The notes beneath the pieces are model-generated. The model was given only the letters and a program-made list of their open reading frames with translations, was not told the DNA's origin and did no database searches. The translations under genes were made by a program, and so were the position numbers. From Undibacterium hunanense (GTDB lineage: Bacteria > Pseudomonadota > Gammaproteobacteria > Burkholderiales > Burkholderiaceae_D), in contig NZ_JACOGF010000019.1 in the NCBI RefSeq assembly GCF_014284335.1, positions 1 to 64,000 on the forward strand: DNA of 64,000 nucleotides, read 5' to 3'. Shown here piece by piece: positions 44,359-53,451 of this stretch (position 1 is its first letter; every line of letters starts with the position of its first letter).

Positions 44359-46203
44359 TTATTTCGTCATGAGCTGCAAATGTTCGACCACCGGACCCAG
44401 TGCAAGCGCAGGTACATAGTTGAGTACACTGATGAGGACGACGGTACCGACCAGCAAGGCAATGAACATGGGTCCATGCGTGGGCATGGTGCCGGCGTTC
44501 GCTTCCAGGCGTTTCTTGCTGGCCAGTGAACCGGCAATCGCAAGAATGGGAACGATCATGGCAAACCGGCCAAACCACATCGCTATCGCCAGCATGATGT
44601 TATAAAACGGTGTGTTGGCGCTGATGCCGGCAAAGGCACTGCCGTTATTATTGGCAGCCGAGGTAAACGCATACAGCACTTCAGAAAAACCATGCGCACC
44701 GGGGTTCAGAATACCGGCCTTGCCGGCATCCGCCATGACTGCAATCGCAGTGCCCGCCAATACCAGTACCGGTGTCACCAGGATGGCGATGGAGGTCATC
44801 TTCATTTCATAAGCCTGGATTTTCTTGCCCAGGTATTCGGGTGTGCGGCCTATCATCAGGCCGGCAATAAATACCGCCAGTATGGCGAAGATCAGCATGC
44901 CATACAGGCCACTGCCGACACCACCAAACACCACTTCACCAAACTGCATCAGAACGATGGGGACAAGGCCACCGACAGGCATCAGAGAATCGTGCATGGC
45001 ATTCACTGCGCCACAAGATGCTGCCGTGGTAATCGCTACAAACAGGCTGGAAGCGCTGATGCCGAAGCGGGTTTCCTTGCCTTCCATATTGCCGCCGGCC
45101 TGCAGGGCAGAGCTGGCCTGGTCCACATTCATGGATGCCAGTAACGGATGGGCTTGTTGTTCCGACACCATGACCGTTACCGTCATTGCCACAAACAGGA
45201 TCGTCATGGCAGCCAGCACCGCCCAGCCCTGACGCATATCCCCCACCAGGCGACCAAAGGCAAAGCAGAGTGCCGCCGGGATCAGGAAGATGGCAATCAT
45301 CTGCATGAAATTCGTCAGATAGCTTGGATTTTCATACGGATGGGCAGAGTTGGCATTAAAGAAACCGCCACCATTCGTACCCAGCATTTTGATCGCTTCC
45401 TGCGAAGCAACCGGCCCCATGGGCAGAGTTTGTACCGACGTTGTCAGGGTTTCCATGACGGGTGCACCCTTGTCATCCTTCAGTGGCTGACCATCGGTGC
45501 CCAGCTTGGGCTGGCTGTAGGTAACAGGGTCCAGCAACTGCACATCTTTATAACCGGAAAAATTCTGTATCACACCCTGTGCCATCAGAAAGACGGTAAA
45601 AATGACCGACAAAGGCAGCAACAGATACAGGGTGGAACGCGTGATATCGATCCAGAAATTGCCTATGGAAGCGGCAGAGTGACGGGTAAAACCGCGTATC
45701 AGCGCAAATACGACCGCGATACCGGTGGCGGCAGAAAAGAAATTCTGCCCGGCCAGTACCAGCATCTGGGTCAGGTAACTCATGGTGGATTCACCCACAT
45801 AGCCCTGCCAGTTGGTATTGCTGACAAAACTGACGGCAGTATTGAATGAGGAATCAGCGCTGACATTGGCAAAACTCTGGGGATTCAATGGCAACCAGAG
45901 TTGCAGGCGCTGCACCGCATACACGGCCAGCGCACCCACGGTATTGAAGACGATCAGGGCAATGACATACTGTTTCCAGCTCATGCCGTTTTCAGCTTTA
46001 GTATCAGCTTTAGTATCAGCTTTAGTATCCACCTTCACACCAGCCAGACGATACAGTCCCTTTTCCAGCCAGGCCAGCCAGCCCATGCCGGGCACAGTTG
46101 CCTTGTCATCGGCGATTCTGGCGATCAGCAAACCCAGGGGATAAGACAACACCAGCAACACGCCGAGAAACAACACCAGTAACACTATCGCTTGCGTAGT
46201 CAT
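44359..46203 (-). CDS. kdpA: KdpA, potassium-binding channel-like subunit
   Basis: A 614-residue membrane protein homologous to Trk/Ktr K+ transporters. Selectivity-filter-like loops are seen as NTNWQGYVGESTMSY, GTNGGGFFNANSAHPYENP, TAASCGAVNAMHDSL and SAANNNGSAFAGISANTPFYN. The start at 46203 overlaps the kdpF stop by one base (TGATG), which decides it. Near residue 60 the sequence carries three perfect 12-base repeats (45994-46029) giving ADTK repeats in the cytoplasmic loop, which is unusual. It forms the K+ path of the Kdp pump. Confidence 0.96.
   Translation of the reverse strand: MTTQAIVLLVLFLGVLLVLSYPLGLLIARIADDKATVPGMGWLAWLEKGLYRLAGVKVDTKADTKADTKAENGMSWKQYVIALIVFNTVGALAVYAVQRLQLWLPLNPQSFANVSADSSFNTAVSFVSNTNWQGYVGESTMSYLTQMLVLAGQNFFSAATGIAVVFALIRGFTRHSAASIGNFWIDITRSTLYLLLPLSVIFTVFLMAQGVIQNFSGYKDVQLLDPVTYSQPKLGTDGQPLKDDKGAPVMETLTTSVQTLPMGPVASQEAIKMLGTNGGGFFNANSAHPYENPSYLTNFMQMIAIFLIPAALCFAFGRLVGDMRQGWAVLAAMTILFVAMTVTVMVSEQQAHPLLASMNVDQASSALQAGGNMEGKETRFGISASSLFVAITTAASCGAVNAMHDSLMPVGGLVPIVLMQFGEVVFGGVGSGLYGMLIFAILAVFIAGLMIGRTPEYLGKKIQAYEMKMTSIAILVTPVLVLAGTAIAVMADAGKAGILNPGAHGFSEVLYAFTSAANNNGSAFAGISANTPFYNIMLAIAMWFGRFAMIVPILAIAGSLASKKRLEANAGTMPTHGPMFIALLVGTVVLISVLNYVPALALGPVVEHLQLMTK
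45994..46029. repeat. In-frame 12-base tandem repeat in kdpA (3 copies)
   Basis: AGCTTTAGTATC is repeated three times without change. On the coding strand it gives tandem Asp-Thr-Lys-Ala units in a cytoplasmic loop. Confidence 0.85.
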
Positions 46204-46292
46204 CACAGCTCCTCTGCATTCAACAAGGCTACTACCAGATACACAAACAAGGCGGCAGCCACCACCGTGCCGATGACGTAAAACGTGTTCAT
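46203..46292 (-). CDS. kdpF: KdpF, small stabilising subunit of the K+-ATPase
   Basis: A 29-residue single-helix protein: MNTFYVIGTVVAAALFVYLV followed by VALLNAEEL. The pattern and its place directly before kdpA match KdpF, which stabilises KdpABC in the membrane. Its ATG overlaps the stop of the preceding 34-residue peptide by 4 bases, and its stop overlaps the kdpA start by one base, so all three are translationally coupled. Confidence 0.93.
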   Translation of the reverse strand: MNTFYVIGTVVAAALFVYLVVALLNAEEL

Positions 46293-46393
46293 GCTTTTGC
46301 TCCCAATTTGTCACAGGCCTGTATCAAGGCCCAAACCAGCAGGAAAAAAACACCTAACCCGCCGACATATAAAATTTCCATCAAATAATCCAT
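46289..46393 (-). CDS. 34-residue membrane peptide at the head of the kdp operon
   Basis: ATG at 46393 is preceded by GGGGAAGC at ideal spacing. The peptide begins MDYLMEILYVGGLGVFFLLV and continues WALIQACDKLGAKA: one transmembrane helix and a short basic tail. Its stop overlaps the kdpF start (ATGA). The strong ribosome site and tight coupling make translation very likely. It could be an extra KdpF-like stabilising subunit or a leader that controls kdpF translation. I do not know a named family. Confidence 0.8.
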   Translation of the reverse strand: MDYLMEILYVGGLGVFFLLVWALIQACDKLGAKA

Positions 46394-46447
46394 GTGCTTC
46401 CCCATTGATTTTTTACACAGTGAAGAATAGCGAGCAGGCAGTAAAAA

Positions 46448-46492
46448 ATTTATAAAGACTTGGCGGGGCCGCGTAAAGAAAGTGTAAAGATG
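46448..46492 (-). promoter_or_regulatory. Likely KdpE box and kdp promoter
   Basis: On the minus strand CTTTACACTTTCTTTACGC (within 46471-46492) is followed by a CCCCGCC run and then TTTATAAAT near 46450. The T-rich stretch followed by CCCCGCC closely resembles the E. coli KdpE site upstream of kdpF, as I recall it. It lies about 80 bases before the first small gene of the operon. Confidence 0.65.
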
Positions 46493-46680
46493 GGAGGAAA
46501 AATACGTCCTGTCGACCGTAACGGCGGGGGATTTTATATTTGCGACAATACTTTCATGCAATTGCACCTGCTCCTGACATGCAGTCAGCGTGTAAGCAGG
46601 TGATTTGTAGCAATAGTTCACTTATGCGTTTCGTGCTTTGCAGCATAATGGGGATTCATCAAGGTACTTATACAAATGTT

Positions 46681-49600
46681 ATGGCTAAGCTCCCGCCAGT
46701 TGGTCGTTCCACGGAAATTCGACAAGAAATCCGGATCGGCCATTTTCTGCTGCTGATGCTGGCGTATTTTTGCGCTGGCCGTATCGGGCTGGCCATTCCT
46801 TATGTGAACCCGAATGTCAGCCTGATCTGGCTGCCTACCGGCATCGCCATCACCGGCTTTTTGCGGTACGGCAAAGCCGCCCTGCCAGCCATTTACCTGT
46901 CAACCCTGTTGCTGGAATTGTCAGCCGGCTTTGGCTTGCTGGTATCGGCCAGCATCGCCATCGGCAATACCATGGGGCCATGGTTCAGCCACTGGCTGTT
47001 GCGCCGGCAATCCTTTCGCCACGAGTTTTCACGCCGTCGTGACGTCATCGGTTTTGGCCTGGCTGTCATGGCGGGCATGTGCATTTCTGCCACCGGCGGC
47101 GTACTGTGCCTGTGGGCACATGGCCTGAACAACGACCTGGCCACGGTCTGGCTGACGTGGTGGGCCGGGGATACCGTCGGTGCCTTGCTGGCCGCACCTT
47201 TATTGCTGTCTTTTTCCTGGAGGTCGGCGTCTGAGCTGATGCAGCGACGCAAGGAAATCATCGGTTTTCTGGGTTTGTTCGTGCTCTCCAACTGGCTGAT
47301 TTTTGTGTCGCCCTACAGCCGCCTGCACCTGACTTTCATCCCGGTAGGCATCATGATCTGGGCCGCCATGCGCTTTGGTATTTCGGGTTCTTCATTTGCG
47401 GTGCTGGCGACCTCGCTGTTTGCTGCCTGGGCCACCTCGCACGGCATGGGACCGTTTTATGACGGTGGCCAGGCCAGTCTGCTGATCCTGTGGGCATATA
47501 TGACAACCATGGTGCTGATCACCCTGATCATTACCGCCCTGCAAACCGAAAGCATAGATGCCACCCGCCGCATACAGGATGCCTACAAGCGCATCAACAA
47601 GGTAGCATCGCGCCTGCCTGGCCTGGTACTGCAATACCGCATACGCCCTGATCACAGTGGTTCCATCCCGTTTGCCAGCGATGCCATCGTACAGATGTTT
47701 GAAGTCACGCATGAAGAAGTACGTGAAGATGCGCTGCACCTGTTTGCCCGCGTGGACAGCCGCGACATCCAAAGCGGCACCGAAATCATTCGCCATGCCA
47801 TGCGCAATCTGTCGCCATGGCAAAGTGAATTCCGTATGCGACGCAAGGATGGCAGTGTGCGCTGGCTGTATCTGGATGGCTTGCCAGAACCAGAGGCAGA
47901 TGGCTCCATGCTGTGGCATTGTTTTGTCACCGATATTACCGAACGCAAGCAGGCCGAGCAGGATATGCGTATCGCTGCCTGCACCTTTGAATCGCAGGAA
48001 GGAATTTTTGTCACGGATCCTGACTGGACCGTGCTGCGGGTCAACCAGGCGTTTACCCGCATCACCGGCTATCACCCGGAAGACCTGATAGGGCGACGCC
48101 CGCCCATGCACAAGACCAAACAGCAGGACAGGGACTTCTATGTGCAGATCAATGAATCGCTGACACAACATCGCTACTGGCATGGCGAATTGTGGAGCCG
48201 TCGCAAAGGCGGTGAAATTTATCCGCAGATGATCACGCTGACCGCGATTACCGACAACCGCGGTGAAGTCAGCAATTACATAGGTTCTTTCACCGACATC
48301 AGTCGCCACAAGGGCTACGAAGCCGAGATCCGTAACCTGGCTTTTTATGATTCGCTGACGCAGTTGCCGAACCGGCGTCTGCTGATGGACCGTCTGCAGC
48401 ACCTGATTTCAGTCAGCAACCGCAATGACAGCCATAGCGCGATTCTGTTCATTGACCTGGACAATTTCAAGACCCTCAACGATACACGCGGCCATGATGC
48501 CGGTGATTTGCTATTGATAGAAACCGCCAGCCGCCTGCAGACCTGTGTGCGTGACAGCGACACCGTGGCGCGACTGGGCGGGGATGAATTTGTGGTGGTG
48601 CTGGAAGAACTCAGCAGCCAGCGCGATGACGCCTTGCGCCAGGCAGACCGCATCGCTGAAAAAATCCGCCTGCTGTTGAGCCAGCCTTACCAGATCACGG
48701 ATTTTGAACACCATGGCTCCAGCAGTATTGGCGTCTGCCTGTTCCAGGGTGGCGATGTTACCGTCAAGGATCTGTTCAAGCGCGCCGATACCGCGATGTA
48801 TGAAGCCAAGACAGCCGGTCGCAATGCGGTACGTTTCTTTGACCCCGCCATGCAGGCTATACTGGTGGTACGCATGATGCTGGAATCGAATCTGCGGATC
48901 GCACTGGCAAACCGCCAGTTCATGCTGTATTACCAGGTACAGGTGAATTCGGACGGCAAGCTGATCGGTGCCGAAGCCCTGCTGCGCTGGCAACATCCGG
49001 ATCGCGGATTTATTTCACCGGCTGAATTCATACCGCTGGCAGAAGAAACCGGTCTGATTATCCCTATCGGTCTGTGGGTACTGGAAACTGCCTGTGCCCA
49101 GATCAAGCAATGGGAAGAACAGCCAGAAACACGCAACCTGACCCTGGCGGTGAACGTCAGCGCCAAGCAATTCCAGCAAAGCGATTTTGTCGAAAGCCTG
49201 AGTGAAATCGTGGGACGCCATCAGATTGATCCTACCCGCCTGAAGATAGAACTGACGGAAAGCACGATTCTTGACAACGTCGATGCCACCACAGAAAAAA
49301 TGCATCAACTGAAAAAACTGGGCATCGCTTTTTCCATGGATGATTTTGGTACTGGCTATTCTTCACTCGCCTATCTGCAACGCCTGCCGTTGAATCAGTT
49401 GAAGATCGATCAATCCTTTGTACGTGATCTCAATCATGATGAAAACGACGCGACCATCGTGCGTGCCATCATTTCACTGGGTGTCAATCTAGGCCTGAAC
49501 GTGATTGCCGAAGGGGTAGAAACCAGCGCCCAGCGTGCCTTCCTGATCGAACATAACTGCTATGCCTTCCAGGGCTATTTCTTTTCCAAGCCCTTGCCGC

Positions 49601-49686
49601 TGGAAGGTTTTATGGCGCTGCTCAAGAGTGATAGGGCGGCCCACGCTGCCGACCCTGCCGATGATAATCAGACGATACCGAGCTGA
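46681..49686 (+). CDS. MASE1-PAS-PAS-GGDEF-EAL c-di-GMP signalling protein
   Basis: About 1001 residues. The N-terminal MASE1 membrane sensor has about eight helices (NPNVSLIWLPTGIAITGFL at the start). Two PAS domains follow (about 325-445 and 450-570; ITGYHPEDLIGRRPP). The GGDEF domain has ARLGGDEFVVVLEEL and an intact I-site RDSD five residues before it. The EAL domain has EALLRWQHP, NVSAKQF, ELTES, DDFGTGYSSLAYL and AEGVET, so all catalytic residues are present. It can both make and degrade c-di-GMP. The start at 46681 is a choice among several ATGs without a strong ribosome site. The 3' end overlaps the DyP gene by 19 bases. Confidence 0.94.
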   Translation: MAKLPPVGRSTEIRQEIRIGHFLLLMLAYFCAGRIGLAIPYVNPNVSLIWLPTGIAITGFLRYGKAALPAIYLSTLLLELSAGFGLLVSASIAIGNTMGPWFSHWLLRRQSFRHEFSRRRDVIGFGLAVMAGMCISATGGVLCLWAHGLNNDLATVWLTWWAGDTVGALLAAPLLLSFSWRSASELMQRRKEIIGFLGLFVLSNWLIFVSPYSRLHLTFIPVGIMIWAAMRFGISGSSFAVLATSLFAAWATSHGMGPFYDGGQASLLILWAYMTTMVLITLIITALQTESIDATRRIQDAYKRINKVASRLPGLVLQYRIRPDHSGSIPFASDAIVQMFEVTHEEVREDALHLFARVDSRDIQSGTEIIRHAMRNLSPWQSEFRMRRKDGSVRWLYLDGLPEPEADGSMLWHCFVTDITERKQAEQDMRIAACTFESQEGIFVTDPDWTVLRVNQAFTRITGYHPEDLIGRRPPMHKTKQQDRDFYVQINESLTQHRYWHGELWSRRKGGEIYPQMITLTAITDNRGEVSNYIGSFTDISRHKGYEAEIRNLAFYDSLTQLPNRRLLMDRLQHLISVSNRNDSHSAILFIDLDNFKTLNDTRGHDAGDLLLIETASRLQTCVRDSDTVARLGGDEFVVVLEELSSQRDDALRQADRIAEKIRLLLSQPYQITDFEHHGSSSIGVCLFQGGDVTVKDLFKRADTAMYEAKTAGRNAVRFFDPAMQAILVVRMMLESNLRIALANRQFMLYYQVQVNSDGKLIGAEALLRWQHPDRGFISPAEFIPLAEETGLIIPIGLWVLETACAQIKQWEEQPETRNLTLAVNVSAKQFQQSDFVESLSEIVGRHQIDPTRLKIELTESTILDNVDATTEKMHQLKKLGIAFSMDDFGTGYSSLAYLQRLPLNQLKIDQSFVRDLNHDENDATIVRAIISLGVNLGLNVIAEGVETSAQRAFLIEHNCYAFQGYFFSKPLPLEGFMALLKSDRAAHAADPADDNQTIPS

Positions 49687-50561
49687 CGCAAATCCAGCTT
49701 CCCGTCCAGCATGGGCGGACACCAGAAATAACTGCCTGTCTGCGGCTGGGTGAACTGGAACAGGGCATCAACGATGCCATCTTCAGCGCCACTCATGCGT
49801 CGCAACTGCACTTCAAAAGGGTAGAAGGAACTGGCAAAGGCGACGAAGAACAGGCCCGCCTTGTCCTGCGCTGACCAGGGCATGGAACGCCTGAGCATGA
49901 AGGCTTCAGGCGTGAAGTTTTCTTGCGCCGTGCGTTTGACGTGGGCAGATTCTGGTGCGTCTTCCAATTCTTCGTTATCGCTTTTGCGGCGTCCGACGGC
50001 ATTGTCCTGCTCATCACCTGGCATGGCATCAAAGCGTTCAAACCTGTGCAGCCATTGCTGGACGGCGACAAAGCTGGAACCGTCCAGCCCTGCCGCTGTA
50101 CCATCGACAAAGGCCGCAGCCAGTGCTGCATCATCTTCGGGGTTTTCGGTGCCGTCTTCGTAACCGCTGAGATCACGGCCTTCCTGATATTTGAAGGCAT
50201 CGACCTGTTGCTGCAATTCAAACGCGGGTGCCAGTAGCGGCATCAATTGGCGCAATTGATGCACCAGCGCTCCGCGTTCACTTTGACGCAGCCAGCAAAA
50301 CAGGGCGGCCGGTGTCGCTGGCAGACGCATGCGACTGCCTTCGACGCCTTGAAACTCTTTCAGGCCATCGACATTTTTCCCCAGCGCCTGCAACAGGCTG
50401 GCCCCCAGGCCTGTAACCAGGGTATCGCCATCTGTCAGTGCAGCCAGGTTGCGCACTACCTGTTGTACGGTCGCGATTTCGACAGCGGCCTTGAGTTGAA
50501 AGCTAAGATAAATGGCATGGGCAGGTATAGGTTGCAAAATACCTTTCTGGTACAACGGCAT
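49668..50561 (-). CDS. Dyp-type (B-class, YfeX-like) haem peroxidase
   Basis: A 297-residue haem peroxidase. It has the diagnostic distal motif GYEDGTENPEDDAA (GxxDG) with its catalytic Asp, a proximal His candidate in ESAHVKRTAQENF, and a distal Arg in MLRRSMPW. The C-terminal half is a second ferredoxin-like repeat (AGLFFVAFASSFYPFEVQLRRM). It oxidises dyes, phenols or porphyrin precursors with hydrogen peroxide in the cytoplasm. No encapsulin gene is nearby. Its end overlaps the convergent GGDEF-EAL gene by 19 bases. Confidence 0.92.
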   Translation of the reverse strand: MPLYQKGILQPIPAHAIYLSFQLKAAVEIATVQQVVRNLAALTDGDTLVTGLGASLLQALGKNVDGLKEFQGVEGSRMRLPATPAALFCWLRQSERGALVHQLRQLMPLLAPAFELQQQVDAFKYQEGRDLSGYEDGTENPEDDAALAAAFVDGTAAGLDGSSFVAVQQWLHRFERFDAMPGDEQDNAVGRRKSDNEELEDAPESAHVKRTAQENFTPEAFMLRRSMPWSAQDKAGLFFVAFASSFYPFEVQLRRMSGAEDGIVDALFQFTQPQTGSYFWCPPMLDGKLDLRQLGIV

Positions 50562-50857
50562 GAATAACTCCTTGGCGTAAGGCTATGTAGATGTTGAGAA
50601 ATGAGTGTTGAGAAATGAGTGTTGGAAAATGAATGTTTGAAAATGAGTATTGGAAAACAAATACCGGTAAATTAAGCGACTGTTGTGGCAAGGATACCGC
50701 AGCTTGTGCAATTTGGGATTGCTGGCTACAATCAAAGCAGATTTCATTTTTGTTGAAAAATGGATTCCAGAGGCAATCGCCTCGACGTCGCTCGGACGGT
50801 TCCGGGCGCCCGTTCTGATGGTCAGTTTTGACTGTTTGAACTACGTACAATTTGATC

Positions 50858-52111
50858 ATGACAAATACATCTACTCCGCCGGGCCGGGGTTCGGTTGTTG
50901 AGGGCACGCCTGCGCCTGCAACAAAGTTCTCCTTCGCTCGTATCAATCGCCTGCCCCCTTACGTATTCAATATCACTGCCGAACTGAAGATGGCAGCACG
51001 CCGTCGCGGCGAAGATATCATCGATATGTCCATGGGTAATCCTGACGGTGCCACACCTGCACACATCGTTGAAAAACTGGTGGAAGTTGCCCAACGCCCC
51101 GACACCCACGGTTATTCGGCGTCCAAAGGCATACCACGCCTGCGTCGTGCGATTGCACACTGGTACAAGGACCGCTATGACGTCGACCTGAATCCGGATT
51201 CAGAAGCCATCGTCACCATAGGTTCCAAAGAAGGCCTGGCGCATCTGATGCTGGCGACGCTGGACAAGGGTGACACGGTGCTGGTGCCGAACCCCAGCTA
51301 CCCCATCCACATTTATGGCGCGGTCATCGCCGGTGCCGATATACGTTCAATACGCATGAGCCCCGGCGTGGATTTTTTTGCTGAGCTGGAAAGAGCCATA
51401 CGCGAAACCTATCCCAAGCCCAAGATGATGATCTTTGGCTTTCCGTCGAACCCGACCGCGCAATGCGTGGAGCTGGAATTTTTCGAACGCGTGGTCAAGC
51501 TGGCGAAAGAACACAATATCCTGGTGGTGCATGACCTGGCCTATGCCGATATCGTGTATGACGGCTGGAAGGCCCCCTCCATCATGCAGGTACCGGGCGC
51601 ACGTGATGTGGCAGTCGAATTTTTCACGCTGTCAAAAAGCTATAACATGGCTGGCTGGCGCATAGGCTTCATGGTCGGCAATAAAGAATTGGTGGCTGCA
51701 CTTGCGCGTATCAAAAGTTACCACGACTATGGCAGCTTCACACCTGTGCAGGTGGCTGCGATTGCAGCACTGGAAGGCGACCAGACTTGTGTCAACGAGA
51801 TACGTGACCAGTACCAGCGCCGCCGCGATGTCCTCGTCAAAGGCTTGCATGAACTGGGCTGGATGGTGGAAAAACCAAAGGCATCAATGTATATCTGGGC
51901 GCATATCCCGGAGCATTACCGTCACCTTGGTTCACTGGAATTTGCTAAACAGATGCTGGAAAAAGCCAAACTTTGCGTGTCACCCGGTATAGGCTTTGGT
52001 GAATATGGCGATGAATACGTACGCTTTGCTTTAATCGAAAATGAATCGCGCATACGCCAAGCTCTGCGTGGCTTGAAAACCATGTTCAAGGATGATGGCG
52101 TAGCCAAATAA
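50858..52111 (+). CDS. alaC: AlaC-type pyridoxal-phosphate aminotransferase
   Basis: A 417-residue fold-type I aminotransferase. It has MSMGNPDGATPAHIV and YSASKGIPRLRRAIAHWY at the N-terminus. The cofactor site is LVPNPSYPIHIYGAVIAG and VVHDLAYADIVYD, and the PLP Lys lies in TLSKSYNMAGWRIGF. The pattern matches the AlaC/YfdZ group, which makes alanine from pyruvate and glutamate. The gene symbol rests on this pattern only. The ATG at 50858 is used; a TTG at 50852 lies in frame. A long palindrome at 52130-52163 ends the gene. Confidence 0.85.
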   Translation: MTNTSTPPGRGSVVEGTPAPATKFSFARINRLPPYVFNITAELKMAARRRGEDIIDMSMGNPDGATPAHIVEKLVEVAQRPDTHGYSASKGIPRLRRAIAHWYKDRYDVDLNPDSEAIVTIGSKEGLAHLMLATLDKGDTVLVPNPSYPIHIYGAVIAGADIRSIRMSPGVDFFAELERAIRETYPKPKMMIFGFPSNPTAQCVELEFFERVVKLAKEHNILVVHDLAYADIVYDGWKAPSIMQVPGARDVAVEFFTLSKSYNMAGWRIGFMVGNKELVAALARIKSYHDYGSFTPVQVAAIAALEGDQTCVNEIRDQYQRRRDVLVKGLHELGWMVEKPKASMYIWAHIPEHYRHLGSLEFAKQMLEKAKLCVSPGIGFGEYGDEYVRFALIENESRIRQALRGLKTMFKDDGVAK

Positions 52112-52129
52112 ATCCTTTGCACCGGATGT

Positions 52130-52163
52130 CAGACATGCCTGCATGATCATGCAGGCATGTCTG
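52130..52163. terminator. Perfect 34-base palindrome between convergent genes
   Basis: The arms start CAGACATGCCTGCATGA and are their own reverse complement across the centre at 52146/52147. There is no U-tract, so it may be a bidirectional terminator or a protein-binding site. Confidence 0.6.
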
Positions 52164-52180
52164 GTCTCAAGCGGTAAAAA

Positions 52181-53347
52181 TCACTCAGCGATTTTGCGCA
52201 TCTCCGCATACAAATCTGCCTTGCCTTCAAAGCCTATGCCCGGCAATTCTGGCAGCAGGATGTGGCCGTTGACTACCTTCACGCCATCCGGGAAACCACC
52301 ATACGGCTGAAACAGGTCTGGGTAGGATTCATTGCCACCCAGCCCAAGGCCAGCAGCAATATTCAGTGACATCTGATGACCACCATGAGGTATGCAGCGT
52401 TTGGCTGACCAGCCATGTTCATGCAGCATATCCAGCGTGCGTAAATATTCCACCAGCCCATAGCTGAGGGCACAGTCAAACTGCAGCCAGTCGCGGTCTG
52501 CACGCATGCCGCCATAGCGTATGAGATTGCGGGCATCCTGCATGGAGAACAGGTCTTCACCTGTCGCCATGGGATTGGGGTAGTAATTGCGCAGCGTTGC
52601 CTGCAATTCAAAGTCCAGCGGGTCGCCCGGTTCTTCATACCAGAACAAGTCGTATTGCGAGAGTGCCTTGGCATATTTGATGGCAGTGTCGAGGTCAAAG
52701 CGACCATTCGCATCGACCGCGAGTTTTTGGCCATCACCCAGCACGCTCAGGATGGAATCGATACGGCGCAGGTCTTCGTCCAGCGAAGCGCCACCTATCT
52801 TTTTCTTGACCACGGTGTAGCCACGGTCAATATAACTGCGCATTTCATCCTTGAGTTTGTCGTGGTTCTGGCCGGGATAATAATAGCCCCCTGCTGCGTA
52901 GACAAAGATGTTACGGTCCGGCGTGCCATTGCCATAGCGTTCTGCCAGTAACTGGAACAGTGGCTTGCCAGCGATCTTGGCGACGGCATCCCAGACTGCC
53001 ATGTCGATGGTGCCGATGGCTACCGAGCGTTCACCATGGCCACCTGGTTTTTCATTGGTGAACATGCAGTTCCATATCTTGTGCGGGTCAAGATTGTCAC
53101 CGGCATCGTTGATCAGGCTTTCTGGCGCGGCTTCCAGTACACGGGGAATGAAACGCTCACGCATGAGCTTGCCCTGCCCGTAGCGGCCATTGGAATTGAA
53201 ACCATAACCAATGACAGGCTTGCCATCGCGAATGACATCGGTCACGACCGCGACTAGACTCAGGGTCATCTTGCTGAAATCGATGTAGGCGTTGCGTATG
53301 GGGGAACTGATGGGTACGGTTTTTTCGCGGATTTCAAGAATTTTCAT
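52181..53347 (-). CDS. tarD: D-tartrate dehydratase-like enolase-superfamily enzyme
   Basis: A 388-residue mandelate racemase/muconate-lactonizing-type enzyme. The start at 53347 follows AGGACAAAGCC; an upstream start would add six residues. Catalytic features are the Lys-x-Lys segment VVKKKIGGAS, the metal ligands in VDANGRFD, EEPGDPLDF and ATGEDLF, and the C-terminal PHGGHQMSLNIA with its catalytic His. This combination and length match D-tartrate dehydratase of Bradyrhizobium. It would convert D-tartrate to oxaloacetate. The divergent LysR gene probably controls it. Confidence 0.85.
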   Translation of the reverse strand: MKILEIREKTVPISSPIRNAYIDFSKMTLSLVAVVTDVIRDGKPVIGYGFNSNGRYGQGKLMRERFIPRVLEAAPESLINDAGDNLDPHKIWNCMFTNEKPGGHGERSVAIGTIDMAVWDAVAKIAGKPLFQLLAERYGNGTPDRNIFVYAAGGYYYPGQNHDKLKDEMRSYIDRGYTVVKKKIGGASLDEDLRRIDSILSVLGDGQKLAVDANGRFDLDTAIKYAKALSQYDLFWYEEPGDPLDFELQATLRNYYPNPMATGEDLFSMQDARNLIRYGGMRADRDWLQFDCALSYGLVEYLRTLDMLHEHGWSAKRCIPHGGHQMSLNIAAGLGLGGNESYPDLFQPYGGFPDGVKVVNGHILLPELPGIGFEGKADLYAEMRKIAE

Positions 53348-53451
53348 TTGGCTTTGTCCTGACAAGTATAAAAAGGAATCTGTATGGTCAAAGCTTACTC
53401 TTCATTTATAGATATATAATTAACTCATATTGAAACCATTATTTACTTCAA

